This document shows positions 19,560 through 34,471 of a stretch of 64,000 nt of DNA, one piece after another. The position numbers and the translations under genes are program-made. The notes below the pieces were generated by a model that was given only the letters and a program-made list of their open reading frames with translations, was not told the DNA's origin and made no database searches. Positions within the stretch are counted from its first letter, which is position 1; the number at the start of each line of letters is the position of its first letter. The stretch covers positions 536,404 to 600,403 of the forward strand of contig QANU01054449.1 of NCBI GenBank assembly GCA_003254905.1, in the 5' to 3' direction. This DNA comes from Nissolia schottii. Lineage: Eukaryota > Streptophyta > Magnoliopsida > Fabales > Fabaceae.

Positions 19560-21244
19560 ATGGCAGAGGATTTCGCATTGGATTTGGAGGAGCTTCGCCA
19601 CCTCCACGGCATCGCCAAAAGACCCCGAACCCTTTCTCTCCTCTCCTCCGAGATTCGCAATTTGGAGAAGGTTTTTCTAATTTCCACTTCTTTTTCATAA
19701 GTTTTCCTTTGCACTTGTTTCTAGCCTAAAATTCAGTCCTTTTTTTTTTGGGAGATTTTAATTATTCGGCAATCGTCTTTTTTTTTTTTTTTTCCTCCAT
19801 CGTTTCTTAGTGTTAATTGTTATGTATTATTTGTGTTCGTAATTTGCAGTTATCAGCGGAGGAATCTTCTGCACCGGCATCACAGATTCCAGCACCGATT
19901 TCAACTGGAATTAGGGTGTCACCAGAACCTGCACTGAATTACTCTACACTTTCATCATTCAGTTGGGATCAGGATAACGACAGAGTCAAGGTAAACATTC
20001 ATATAGTTGATGATACTATTACTCTCCATGGTGTCATTGTGTAGTAGACTAGACTTATTATAAGTACCACTGGGAATCTTCATATACATTTTTATTTGTT
20101 GTTAATAACTTAATATGGACTAACTAATTATAATTGTATCGAATGTAATCAACAAGTAATAAATGTTTTGTAACGGTTAAAGAACCGTGGGTAGGGGTAA
20201 TTGAATGGTTTATACAAGAACTTTTTTTTGGCTTGAAGTCTAGACAATATTTAGAAATGGAGTCGGCAATGATGGAACTCCTAGCTCCTAGCCCCTTAGT
20301 CATACGCTATGATATTATGTCAAGAACCATTTTAACTATTACTCATCGTGAATTTTGGTATTACTGAAAAAACATGGATAATCGGATAAACTCCATTGGA
20401 GAAAACATGGATAATATATTGAGATAGTTTAGGCTATTTGTTGCGGTTGCTATTTCTGTTAACGTCATAGATTTTTCCTTTTTTGCTCTTGGTTATCTTT
20501 CCTTGGCAGATATATGTTTCCCTGGAGGGAGTTGATGAGAGCAAGATTGAGTCTGAGTTTAAGCCCATGTCCTTTGATGTGAAGTTCCATGATATTCAAG
20601 GGAAGAACTACCGGTGCGCAATGCCAAAACTGCACCAAGAGATAGTGCAGAGAAATGCAAGGTTTTGGTCAAGCCTAAAAGGGTGATGATCACCTTGGTC
20701 AAGGCTTCCAAGGGAAATTGGCAGGATTTGCACTTCAAAGAAGACAAGGTATTGTAATCCTGCGTGTGATGACAGTTTCTTTACATGTTATCCAATTTGA
20801 CGTGTACTAATTTTTGTGGTGTTGTTACAGCTGAAGCCAAGTTTGGATAAAGAGAAAGACCCAATGGCTGGAATCATGGACTTAATGAAGGTCAGATTCT
20901 GCTCTGTATTTAATCAGATGAAACTACTTTGCTTCTTAATTTTTGTATAAATACTTGCATATTCAATATGGTGCGTTCAAGTTACTTTCTGTGGCCAATA
21001 AATTGTAGCTGCATCCATCCCGAACAAGTGATTATTTTGCGTTAGCTAATCATAATGAAGATGTATCTATAATATATTGGCTTAGTGCAGTTAACCTTAA
21101 ATTTGACATTTACAATGCATGCATTGAACATTGCAGAATATGTATGAGGAAGGGGATGAGGAGATGAAGAAAACCATTGCGAAAGCATGGACTGATGCTA
21201 GGTCCGGGAAGACAGCTGACCCATTAAGTAGCTACCGACACTAA
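19560..21244 (+). pseudogene. CacyBP/SIP-like gene (CS and SGS domains) with 1-nt frame break
   Basis: Calcyclin-binding/Siah-interacting proteins are cytosolic and nuclear adaptors linked to SCF-type ubiquitin ligases. Exons: 19560-19670, 19850-19990, 20510-20748, 20831-20890, 21137-21244. The start MAEDFALDLEELRHLHGIAK is the Siah-interacting helical region. FSWDQDNDRVK plus IYVSLEGVDESKIESEF is the CS domain. KEKDPMAGIMDLMKNMYEEG and AKAWTDARSGKTADP are the SGS end. Exon 3 is 239 nt instead of the 240 expected, because one base is missing near 20648. The frame then runs to a TGA at 20684-20686, giving 142 aa instead of about 219. All downstream exons are otherwise well kept, so a sequence error or a very recent loss is likely. 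Confidence 0.85.
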
Positions 21245-22984
21245 TGAGCGACGTGCTGTAAATGTTCCAATTCCTGTTTCTAGAGAACCAGTTGCCCCCA
21301 TTTAAATTTTCATGATTTCATGTTATCAAATGAATGTTTGGCCTATGTCCATGGCATTTGTACTGGAGCACACGTGCACAGCTATTGTTGCTTAGTTTAT
21401 ATTTCCCCGAAGAATGCCCTGAATTTTGCCTGTGTTACTCGATTTTTTGTTGTTGTGCTTTGCTTGTTCAATGAGCTGGTTTGGATTCTTGCTCTCAAAA
21501 AGGCTAAAAAGTTGACTATCCACAAGAGTTGTAGACTTGTAGTTTAGGTTAAGAATGATATATCTATCAATTGCAGCAACTATTACTTTCATGGGTTCCA
21601 ATGAAAAGACAATGAAAAATAAAAGGTGTTGTGGTAGTAGTAAAATGATGGGTAGAGAAAAATTGGTCCAGCCATTAAAGCGGACAAGTACAGTGACCTG
21701 GCACCAGCAAAAATACTAAATTTACTTAAAAGAGTTCAAGAGCCGAATCAAATGGTTGAATGACAGTGAAGTTGAATTTGTAACGCACAAGACGTTAAGC
21801 ACGTGTGTCAACGTGAACATCTGTCATTAGATGACGTGAAATGAAAATCAAGTGAGTTTCTCAATGAAAAGGAGAGTGAACACAATAGTATTTGGACGAA
21901 AAGAAAGTCTTGAAGTGATTCTCTTGGGCAGTTGGGCTTGCACCCAATATGTACCAGCAAGAAAGGTGCCTATAGACGAGACGTGTTTTTATAACGATGG
22001 AATTGTGATATTCTATTCAAGAAAATGATGTTTGAGAATTTTAATTTTAAATTTATTAATTTTTTTAATCATCTTTAATTATGTATTTGTCAAAATTTTA
22101 AATAAGAATCAATGGGATTGTAGCAAGTGTATAGTTAGAAATAATTAGAAAGATTAATAAACCTAAAATTTGGATTCTTAATCATTAGTATTTATAATTT
22201 AAAGAGGTTAATTGTTGAACACTAATTTATGCTCATATTCAATTAAGTTTTTATACATTAGTAAAAATAATTGATTTTTTTATTCACTCATAAAAATTTA
22301 TATGTATAAAATTATTTGATTGAATGACAATATAAAATATTTTATCAGCACATAATAATATGTGCATGTGAAATGAAACACATCAAAGTTTAGGTGTGTG
22401 TGCGTGTGTGTATATAAAGTGGAATAATATTACAATTTTTTAATTATATTATCTAATCAAATTTTATTATATTAACATAAATGATTGATATAAAAAAAAT
22501 ATGATTGATCTAAAAAAAAATTAAATTTGATAACTCTCTAATTTAAGTATTTTTTTAGTTTGTTTTCTAAATTTATTATCTCTTTTATAAGATTCTAAAT
22601 TTACCATTTTTAAGGGATAATTTCATTTTATATTTATCTTGTATATTATTCTATTTTATACAAAATACGATAATCCTATGTTGTTTTTTATTTTTATTTT
22701 TATTTTTACAATAAAGGAGGAGATCATCATTAAACTGTATATACATACATACATGGCAACAAGGGTTCCTTAGGCGTATAGTAGCAGGTATGCAAATGAA
22801 CGTGAATTCCTCCTAATCTTTTCCCAATTGCGTTGATACAACACAACACAGCTCAAGAATCTCTTCGTCACAAAATTCATCGTGCAAATTAGAACCCCTT
22901 TTCATCCACAGAAAGTATTATTTTTCTGGCAGAAAAGGAAAACAAAAGCTCGTAGCATATACGAAGGGTGAAGAAAAGAACCAA
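21245..22984. other. Intergenic region and GT47 5' UTR
   Basis: 21245-21600 is probably the 3' UTR of the CacyBP-like gene. 22000-22700 is very AT-rich with no feature. A short CATA run (22741-22754) precedes the GT47 leader. Confidence 0.4.
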
Positions 22985-25900
22985 ATGCCGATGCACCCCA
23001 CCAAAAGCATGGACGAAGGAGGAGGAGGAGCATCATCGGCAACCAAGCCCAATTTCAAATCCAAAAAACAGAAGCCAATTCTCATCTCTACTCCACGCCC
23101 CAATTCCCACGCGCTCTTCCTCGCCATGACCCGCAAACCCTTCCTCAAGCAAACCCTAATCACCTTCTCCCTCATCTTCGCCTTCTACGCCCTCTTCAAC
23201 GCCTTCTTCAACCCCGCCCTCGACGCCTCCACCTCCTCCTCCGCCTCCCTCCACCTCCGCTCCGCCGTCCTGTCCTCCACCGGAGCCGGTAACTCCGCCC
23301 CCGCTGCCGTAAAGGTCTACCTCTACGATCTCCCCCACAGGTTCACCTACACCGTCATCCAGCACCACTCCCTAGCGCGTGGCGCACGCGCCGTCCACAC
23401 CGTGTCCTCCCTCAAGTACCCCGGCCACCAGCACATGGCGGAATGGTACCTCTACTCGGATCTGATCCGGCCCGACTCAGAGCGCACCGGATCGCCCGTC
23501 GTCCGCGTCTTGGATCCCGAGGAGGCGGACCTGTTCTTCGTCCCGTTCTTCTCGTCGCTCAGCCTGATCGTAAACCCGGTCCGCCCGCCCGGCTCTGGCC
23601 CCGGTCCGGAAAAACCGGCGTACAGCGACGAGGAGAACCAGGAGGCGCTGGTGGAGTGGCTCGAGGGGCAGGAATACTGGAGGAGGAGCGGCGGTAGGGA
23701 CCACGTGATCGTGGCATCAGACCCGAACGCGATGTACCGGGTCATGGATCGGGTCAGGAACTGCGTGCTCCTGGTGGCGGATTTCGGGCGGTTGAGGCCC
23801 GACCAGGGGTCGCTGGTGAAGGACGTGGTGGTTCCGTACTCCCACCGCATCAAGAGCTACGACGGCGACGTCAGCGTCGAGAATCGGAAGACTTTGCTGT
23901 TCTTCATGGGCAATCGGTATCGCAAAGAGGTGATGTATTAATTCTTCTGAAGTTAATTTCTGCGACCGTGACATTAGTTGGTTGCGAATTTCAATTATTG
24001 AGTGAGATTTTTCGGATTTGTTGTTTATTTTTCCCCAATTAATGGGAAACTTTGATGTTCTCTTGATTTACCTGAATTAAAGGATTTAATCACAGGGTGT
24101 ATTTATCAGAAACAATGCTAGAATGAAAAAGCAGTTTAATTTAGATGAGTGCAATGCTGCAGATCAGGATGAGAACCCCCCACATTCTGAGCAGTTTAAT
24201 CAGAAACAATGCTAGAATGAAAAAGCAGTTTAATTTGGAAAATTTCTGTTACCATTCGGTATCCATAATCAGTTTCCCCATCATTGTGTTCTCATGAAAA
24301 CATTTGAGCTTAGCGCTGTGACAGCAACGTTTTTCTTGTATATGCTTAAATAACCAGAACATTGCGTTCGTTTCAGATTGCCCATGCTGGTTCAAGTTAT
24401 GTTGATTCTTTTATGTCCTCATTTGTTTTGCAGGGAGGGAGAGTTCGTGATACACTCTTTCAAGTTCTAGAAAAGGAAGACGATGTGATAATAAAGCATG
24501 GAGCGCAATCCAGAGAGAGTAGAAGGGCAGCTTCACAAGGAATGCATTCATCAAAGTTTTGTTTACATCCAGCTGGAGATACCCCATCAGCCTGTCGGCT
24601 GTTCGATGCTATAGTTAGCTTGTGCATTCCAGTGATTGTCAGTGATAGTATTGAGTTGCCTTTTGAAGACACTATAAACTACAGAAAGATTGCTTTATTT
24701 GTAGAAACTGCTTCTGCTATAAAGCCAGGATATTTGGTCTCAAAGTTGAGGGCAGTGACCTCTGATAGGATCCTGGAATATCAGAAAGACCTAAATGAGG
24801 TTAGTTGTGCTGACATAATTTAGTTTTGCAGTAAAATCTCTGGTTGTTATTGCTACTGTACTCTCACTCCACTTTTGCATTTCTTTTGCTGGTATTTTAA
24901 TATGGAGTTTTCACATGGTTCAACCGAAAAAAAAAAAAAAAGTAGTAATGTTTAGACACATGATGTAAACTGATTCACCTAGTTACTTGTAGCCATTAGA
25001 CTGCGTTTGGTTGCTGAGACAGAATAGGAATACAAAGACAGAAAGACAAAAAATCTTGTTTGGTTGTTGAGATAGGTACAAAAACTTGGGCTCAGGCTAA
25101 CCTGGTCCAGGCTTCCTTTTGGACCAAATTGGTCCTTAAATCTTAACCATTAAAAATACAAATGAATGGTTGATATTAAATCTAACAAATAATTATATAA
25201 TAATATATAATAATTCTTATTTATATTTTAATAACATTTTATTTGATTTACAATTTTGTCCTTTGCTACCTGTTTAATTTTCTTTTCAATCCCTCTTTGT
25301 GATCTTCTGCCACTTTTTGATGCTGATGCACCACCTTTGCCCTCCTCTTCAGAGCTGATTCCACCACCATTATCACCCCCTTCCTTGCCCCCATCCAGCC
25401 ACTGGTGGAATCATCGCCGGAGATATCGCTGGAGTCGCCTCTACTTTTTGCCCCCCAACATCGAAATACAATGAACTTATAAACAATGTCAATTCATCAT
25501 CAACTTTCATCTTCCACAAAAGCAACCCAAAAGCCACCATGAACAAAAAATCATAAATCGAATGAGACTGTCATACAAATTAAAAAGAACAACAAAAAAC
25601 GAAAAGGAAAAGAAAAAAAAATTCACAATCCAGAAAGAAAACCCGGATCGGTGGCCCACCGCTGCCGTCACCTCTCAAATCCTTCTCCTTTGACTTCAAA
25701 TCTTCCGTCTTGATTTCTTCAATCAGCATACCACACACCACCATGAACTGCTGGCTGCACTATGGAGGTGATGTCGAAAATCGTGCTTGAGCAGGAATCA
25801 ATGGCGGTGCTTACAACGGAGACGCTGGGCAAGGAAGCATCAAAGACAACCAGGAGGCGAGGATGGCATCCGTTAGCTGCGGCGAATATGAGAGGCTGCA

Positions 25901-27148
25901 GAGGGAGCGCCACTGGGCTTTGCGGATGGGGAAGAGGAGGGGGGGTGGGTAGAGACGCTTTGGAACCTGATGGCGATGGTATGAGAATCTGGACAATGGT
26001 AAGGCAGCGGTTCCGATGGCAGAATCGCGGTATTGATGGTGGCTCAGAAAAAATCAGGAGAGGGAGTGAGAGAGGAGTTTTTTTAGAAAGGACAATAACG
26101 TAATTGTCTCAATTTTTAATATTTTTTCAGCTGGGACCAATTTTTGTACCTCCGTTTTATTGAGACATAGAGACAGGACACAGACAGATTAGGATAATGT
26201 GTGTGTGTGTGTGTGTGTGTGTTTTCCTATTATATATTAATGCAATAAGGATATTTTAAGTCATTTGGAGTGTGTTTTATGTATTGTTTCTATTAAACCA
26301 CACAAAATATAAATACAAATAAGTGTGTCTTATACACTGTCACCAAGCAGAATATAAAACTGGCTTGTCCTCTTTTTTTTTTTTTATTTCCTTGCTCTCA
26401 TGTCTCGGTATTTCTATCTTGTCTTAGCAACTAAACACAGCGTTTCATTTTGTATTTCTTGTTCCTTCTTTGAGTTTTTGTTTTTGTCTTCGCTCACAGA
26501 TGGTAATGTATTGTCGGGAAGGCATGGTTACTTTATTGTATTCAGTCTTTTAACTGAAGTAATTAGTTGTTTTTCGTAAGTGTGTAGTTTCTCATTGATT
26601 TTCTGTCATGCTACTTATATGTTTAATAAATTTGATTGGAGTGGGTTCCTTTTGTGCCAAACAAGAATCCTTTTTTCCTTTGAGCTTCTAGTCCTTAAAT
26701 TTAGTCTTTTATGCTCATTGAGACCCGTGTCAATTGAGGTTTTCGTGATCTGTTAAAATAAATCTGAGTAGGAAACTTGAATTAGTGGGTTATATTCTCA
26801 TTGCTTCGCTATATGTGCATTGATGCCTTCTTCCATCTGCTCAAGTAAAAACTATAAAAGGCCCAAGCAAGTATCTCCAATTTTAACAGCTAAAGTATTG
26901 ACTTGTGTTTCATTTTATCTTAATCTTTTCTTCATTATGCAAGGGCGTTAACTTAATCTATCTGCTTTCAGGTGAAGCGATTCTTTGAATATGATGCACC
27001 AGATGGGGCAGTTAATGAGATTTGGCGCCAAGTTTCCAGGAAGCTACCCTTGATCAAATTGATGATCAACCGTCAGCAAAGGCTGGTCAGAAATGAACCT
27101 GACTGCTCCTGCGTATGTACAAACCAGACTGCCATTAGAAACCTATAG
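22985..27148 (+). CDS. GT47 exostosin-type glycosyltransferase (ARAD-like)
   Basis: A predicted type II Golgi membrane glycosyltransferase of family GT47, whose plant members build cell-wall polysaccharides. Exons 22985-23929, 24434-24799 and 26972-27148 join in phase 0 to 495 aa. A Lys-rich cytosolic tail is followed by one membrane segment at about residues 56-75 ([19 protein letters not shown]). The exostosin domain starts at [14 protein letters not shown]. Kept motifs include [62 protein letters not shown] and the Cys-rich end CSCVCTNQT. Exon 1 is GC-rich, unlike the AT-rich introns. The start is the first in-frame ATG; a second Met at residue 3 is possible. Intron 2 holds a large repeat-like insertion. 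Acceptor substrate cannot be read from the sequence; the ARAD-like label rests on overall resemblance. Confidence 0.92.
24105..24236 (+). repeat. 38-bp direct repeat in GT47 intron 1
   Basis: A 38-bp unit beginning ATCAGAAACAATGCTAGAAT occurs exactly at 24105-24142 and 24199-24236, 94 bp apart, just upstream of exon 2. Confidence 0.85.
25001..26442. mobile_element. Probable non-autonomous TIR element in GT47 intron 2
   Basis: The left end CTGCGTTTGGTTGCTGAGAC and the right end (read inward on the minus strand) CTGTGTTTAGTTGCTAAGAC are inverted copies. Similar GTTTGGTTGTTGAGA and TTGAGACATAGAGACAGGA words recur further in, so the ends look nested. The interior (about 25250-26100) has GC-richer, gene-like patches but no recognisable protein. 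No clean target duplication was found. Confidence 0.5.
26199..26222 (+). repeat. (GT)12 microsatellite
   Basis: Twelve uninterrupted GT units near the right end of the intron insertion. Confidence 0.95.
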
Positions 27149-28382
27149 AACTCTTTCCACATAAATTGGGTTTGACATTCTATGAAAACCCCGTGTCTCA
27201 GTTTTGTCTGTAAATTTTGAGGGGACGAACATTTTAATTAAGGGAACTGATAATGTGCATATAAATGTTCTCACAAAAGCCTCGCAGGACATAAAAGCAG
27301 AGATGGAGAATGCATCTCATTAACTAACTATTTTATACATATATTAAAATCTCAACTACTCTTATATATTGTGAGGCTTTTATGAGAATCTTTTATGCAT
27401 ACATCGTTTTACTTTAATTAAATTTTCCTGCTGCTGGGACCTGACTGAGTGTGATGTATCTGGAGGCTAGGCATAGTTTGTTGCCATGGTGATGGTACGA
27501 GTATACCCTATAGCGTTTTGTTGTTGTAGATTCCACACGCTTTATGTTAGTTTATGCATTGAGATGAGGTCAAGAAGTAAAGATTAAATTGTACCGTAAT
27601 TGGTTTGTACAGGATATTATAGAATAAAGTTATAAGATCATTTTTGTTCTTTAACATGGCCTCTTTATTGTTTTGTTGTGTGTATACCAGTAGCCTAAGT
27701 ATTGTTAGTGACATGATATTTTGGTTATATCAAAATCATGTTGAAGTGTCTGCGCTTTTATCATTAAATGGATCTTTTGCTGCGGACTAGAACATTGTTT
27801 AAAATTTTGCTTGACCTTGGAAGCAATGGCATGGTGCTACATCAAAATTAATACCGTTAGGATTGGCATTTAGCATGTGTGACTCAACAGAAGTTTAGTG
27901 AGCTGTTCAAAATTAACACAGTTCACAATTAAGTATAGTTGGGAATGCTTACTAATACCAAAGCTGATGGACAAGCAATAAATAGTATGATTTCTTATAA
28001 GGATAATGACACATGTTCAACTTTTACGTAGCACACTTGTTTGGAGGAAAAGTAACTTTTAATGCTCTATTTTCCGAAATTGCATTCACAATGTCTTCCA
28101 TAATTTTGTTAATCAAAAGAGATTGCTTGCTTATGATGGAAGTGTGAAAAACCAAAGAACCCTGTACTTATTTAAGTCTAATGACAAAACATGTCAACTT
28201 TCCTGTTAAATTATTATTGAGCTCTAAAGCAATTGTTTCTAAAGAAACTGTGACATCTGCGTACGTCATTAGCACAACTCATGATGAAATACACAATGTG
28301 AAATACATCAGAAAATGGGCTATGTTATCATTGATAACATGGGAAAATGATAAATTTCTCTGCAAGGATTGATATTCAACCT
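27149..28382. other. Convergent intergenic region (GT47 / HINT2)
   Basis: The 3' ends of the two genes face each other. Apart from a small inverted-repeat element at 27254-27403, no feature is seen. Confidence 0.5.
27254..27403. mobile_element. 150-bp MITE-like inverted repeat
   Basis: TGTGCATATAAATGTTCTCA...AAGCCTCGCA on the left is mirrored by TGTGAGGCTTTTATGAGAA...TTATGCATACA on the right, giving terminal inverted repeats of about 33 bp with a few mismatches. Confidence 0.55.
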
Positions 28383-31308
<2,926 letters not shown>

Positions 31309-31572
31309 GGTTCCAATGAGCTAAATCAATTCATTTTCTGGGGGAAAAATAAAATCTGACCTTTTTGTTACGTGGAGCTATTATTCTGTGTAAAAGGGTC
31401 CTTCCATATAGCTTACAAAGGAATCATCTTGGCCGTTGAAAATGGTGGGCCATGCTTCTGATATATTGCCTTTCGTATATTCTCTGGATCTCAATTCATT
31501 TTTTTACTATAAATAGAACCACAAAGCGAAAAGGAAGGAAAGAAAAAAGGAATTGCACAAAGAAGGAAAAAA
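31309..31572. promoter_or_regulatory. Shared divergent promoter region HINT2 / SRX
   Basis: Only 264 bp separate the two ATGs, including both 5' UTRs. TTTTTACTATAAATAGAACC at 31501-31520 gives a plausible TATA box for the plus-strand SRX gene. No clear TATA was found for the HINT2 side. Confidence 0.65.
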
Positions 31573-34333
31573 ATGGCGAGTTTTGTTCTGCAAGTTCCAA
31601 GTTTCAGGTTGAGGAGCTTCACTGTGTCTGCTTCATCCAGCTCCAACGGTGCACAACTCCATCAAATAAAAATTGTACCTTTTTATTTTTTAAGCTTTTA
31701 ATTTTTAATTTTTTTAATTTTTTGTTTTGGTTTGAATATTCAGGGGCTCCTCCTGGTGGCTCAGGAATTGGTGGTGGTGCTGGTGGGGGGCCAGTGATAC
31801 TGGAGCTTCCTATTGATAAGATCAGAAGGCCTCTGATGAGGACAAGAGCAAATGATCCTAACAAAGTTCAAGAACTCATGGATAGTATCAGTGAAATTGG
31901 TCTTCAAGTACCTGTATGCATTTGCTCTCTTTTGCAAATTACTATTCAAAATCTTTGTGTTGCTTTTGGAGTTTGATTATACTGATATATTGGCTTTGGC
32001 TTTATGAAACAAGGGGTGTTGCCTTCTATGTTGTTATGTATTAAGAGGGTCCAATGGGTATAGTTTGAATCGGACTCGAGCTTAAACTCTTATGTTTGGT
32101 TTGTGTTTTTGTTTCCTGTTTTCAATCTTTTCCTGCTTTTTTAGGAGGAAATAGTGATGACACGAAATATGATTTTTCTGTTTTCATTGTTTCATTTACA
32201 AAATCCTGAAAAAATAGAAAACTAACTGAAATTTGGAAACGGAAACACAAACCAAACAGACTCATATCTTCTTTGGTTTCCAGCTTTGTCTGTCCAACAA
32301 GAGAAGGTTTGAGAGAATAGAAAACGCGATTTTTTGATTCGATTCTTTGGAATGATTTTTAACAGGACGTTGAAGTAGTAATACTTATGTAGCATGCCGT
32401 TAAATTCATGGCCATCCTTTTGTGCCAGTTATGGACTTGTCTTACTCTTACATGAGCCTTTTCTTGATATAAAGAAGAATTGTGAAAGTAAAGTAAATGG
32501 TGACTACTTGTTTGCAATTTTGCATGTTATAACTATGCAACAATTGGGTGGTTCTTTCGCTTCCTTATACTGAACATTTTGTGGTCAAATATTTGCATTG
32601 ATCCAAAACAAAAGAGAAGATGTAGTCATAATCAAGTCATTGTCGCCTTAAGGAATTCCCTGCACAAAGGAAGGAAATGCTCAGCATGCATTATTGAGAT
32701 CTTCTGAATCTTAAGCATCGATTATTTGAATAACATAAATTAATTTCATCAATAGGTTGATTTGGCAAATCAACCCGCATTGATATTAGAGATAGGGATA
32801 AGCTATTTCTATCAGCCAAAATATGAAGTGCGATGGACGAAAGAACCATACAAGGGCATGAGTCTTAACAAGGAATAGGGAAGCTTGTGAATTTATTTTC
32901 TCTTTCTGCCTTTTTCCTCTTGTTTACCTTTATCTGAAACTATCATAAAGAGGAAAGAAGTTTGGGGTTCAGGGAAGGAGTTTTCATGGTAGCTCTCTGT
33001 ATTATGTACATACATGGATTAAGAGATCAGCCCTTTTGATGCCCAAATCTGTTGTTCCCTCCATTTACTTGTATATTTGTGATTGACGATTGCCTAAGAC
33101 ATCTAGGACTGAAGCATTTAGTTAATGATTCTTATATTTTCTTATCTCTTTATGTTGATTGTTTGATATTGTGAGTGTGGATTCTATATTATAATTTTTT
33201 CTGCACATTGTTTAAGAGGGCTTTCACTAGATTATGACTTCGTTAGATAATAAAAATGTTGTTTCATAGATAAGACTTTTCATTTAACCTTGATTGGCTA
33301 CACACAACTATATTAAGATCCGGTCAGCAGTTGCTGAAGGTTGCATGGGTTATAACTTGTAAGGTGACTCGAGTGGAATTTTTAATTATACTGCTATTTC
33401 GTCTTTGCAATATAGGACAAGAAATCAAAATTGACAAACTCTTTACTGCAATGCTTCTAAAGAAAGTGGGGACAATATTGTGCATTCGTGCAATCGAAAT
33501 TTGTGACTTATTATAGATGAAATAGCCTTACTGATTGATTACAAGACCATGCCATTTTGTATATGCCTGAGTCTAAAGTAGGTTTTGTGATGATGAATCG
33601 ATGCTCTGTACTTGATGGTATGGAAAATAGTGTTCGATTATATCGTTAGTTTAGTTGCGGCATGTTTTATGTTTGACTAGTGTTATACATACACCAACCT
33701 TGGTGTAAAAATAGCATTTTTGTTTCTGTTTTATGTCTGTAAAACTTACCATTCTTCCTTTTTCTCATTAAATAAATTTCTTATGCATCAAGTATCATGC
33801 TCAGCTGCTAATTTAAGTTCCTTTTAAGTGATACAGATCGATGTCCTCGAGGTTGATGGAGTCTATTACGGTATGTGCTTTTCTGGATTATATATAGAAT
33901 CTGAAAATTTTATGCTATCATATCTCTGGGTCATGGCTATTTCTGAGATATAACATACAATGAAAGAGTTTTGAAAATAAAAAAAATTAGATAAGGAAGT
34001 TTGAAGGAATTGGAAGTTCTAGCATGGAGGACTTATTGTTTCCAATATCCATCTTTGGTTTGTAGGTTTCTCTGGCTGTCACCGCTATGAGGCTCACCAG
34101 CGCCTTGGACTCCCCACTATCCGTTGCAAAATACGCCGTGGGACAAAAGAGACTTTAAGGTTAGTTGGAAGCTCCTGTCTAGTCGCTTTTGCTGAAACCA
34201 TGGTTTTGCAGTTTCAAACGAAAATTCAAACATGCTATTAATATGCTACTCACACAAAAGCTTAGGTGACTTAGATTCATTATCTCTTCTGACAGATTTT
34301 TGCTTTCTATGATGCAGGCATCATCTGCGCTAA
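31573..34333 (+). CDS. SRX: Sulfiredoxin, plastid-type
   Basis: Sulfiredoxin uses ATP to reduce the over-oxidised catalytic cysteine (sulfinic acid) of 2-Cys peroxiredoxins; plant SRX works in plastids and mitochondria. Exons 31573-31648, 31744-31913, 33837-33870, 34066-34159 and 34318-34333 join to 129 aa. Residues 1-25 form a Ser/Arg-rich transit peptide (MASFVLQVPSFRLRSFTVSA). A Gly-rich linker is followed by the ParB/Srx fold: ILELPIDKIRRPLMRTR, VQELMDSISEIGLQVP, IDVLEVDGVYYGFSGCHRYE (catalytic Cys98 within FSGCHR) and RCKIRRGTKETLRHHLR at the end. Length and order match the family. The start is supported by the targeting leader and a TATA box about 60 bp upstream. Intron 2 is nearly 2 kb and contains a MITE-like hairpin. 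Confidence 0.96.
32094..32259. mobile_element. MITE-like inverted repeat in SRX intron 2
   Basis: GTTTGGTTTGTGTTTTTGTT and the mirrored AACGGAAACACAAACCAAAC give terminal inverted repeats of about 23 bp. Flanks ACTCTTAT and ACTCATAT could be an 8-bp target duplication with one change. Confidence 0.55.
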
Positions 34334-34446
34334 ATATCTTATCATCTTCTCATTGAAAGTAAATAACATATGTCGTTAGTGGTTCCATTCCAAGTGATGA
34401 CAGTTCTCTCCTGCTTCTGATGGTTTAATTTTTCCAGTGGATGATA

Positions 34447-34471
34447 TGTAATGTAATGTAATGTAATGTAA
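34447..34471 (+). repeat. (TGTAA)5 microsatellite
   Basis: Five exact TGTAA units about 110 bp after the SRX stop codon. Confidence 0.9.

Noticed and set aside
23156-23368. Gly-rich minus-strand frame
   Set aside because: Antisense shadow of the GC-rich first exon of the GT47 gene.
25762-26103. 113-aa frame in GT47 intron 2
   Set aside because: Inside the repeat-like insertion; no recognisable domain and no splice support.
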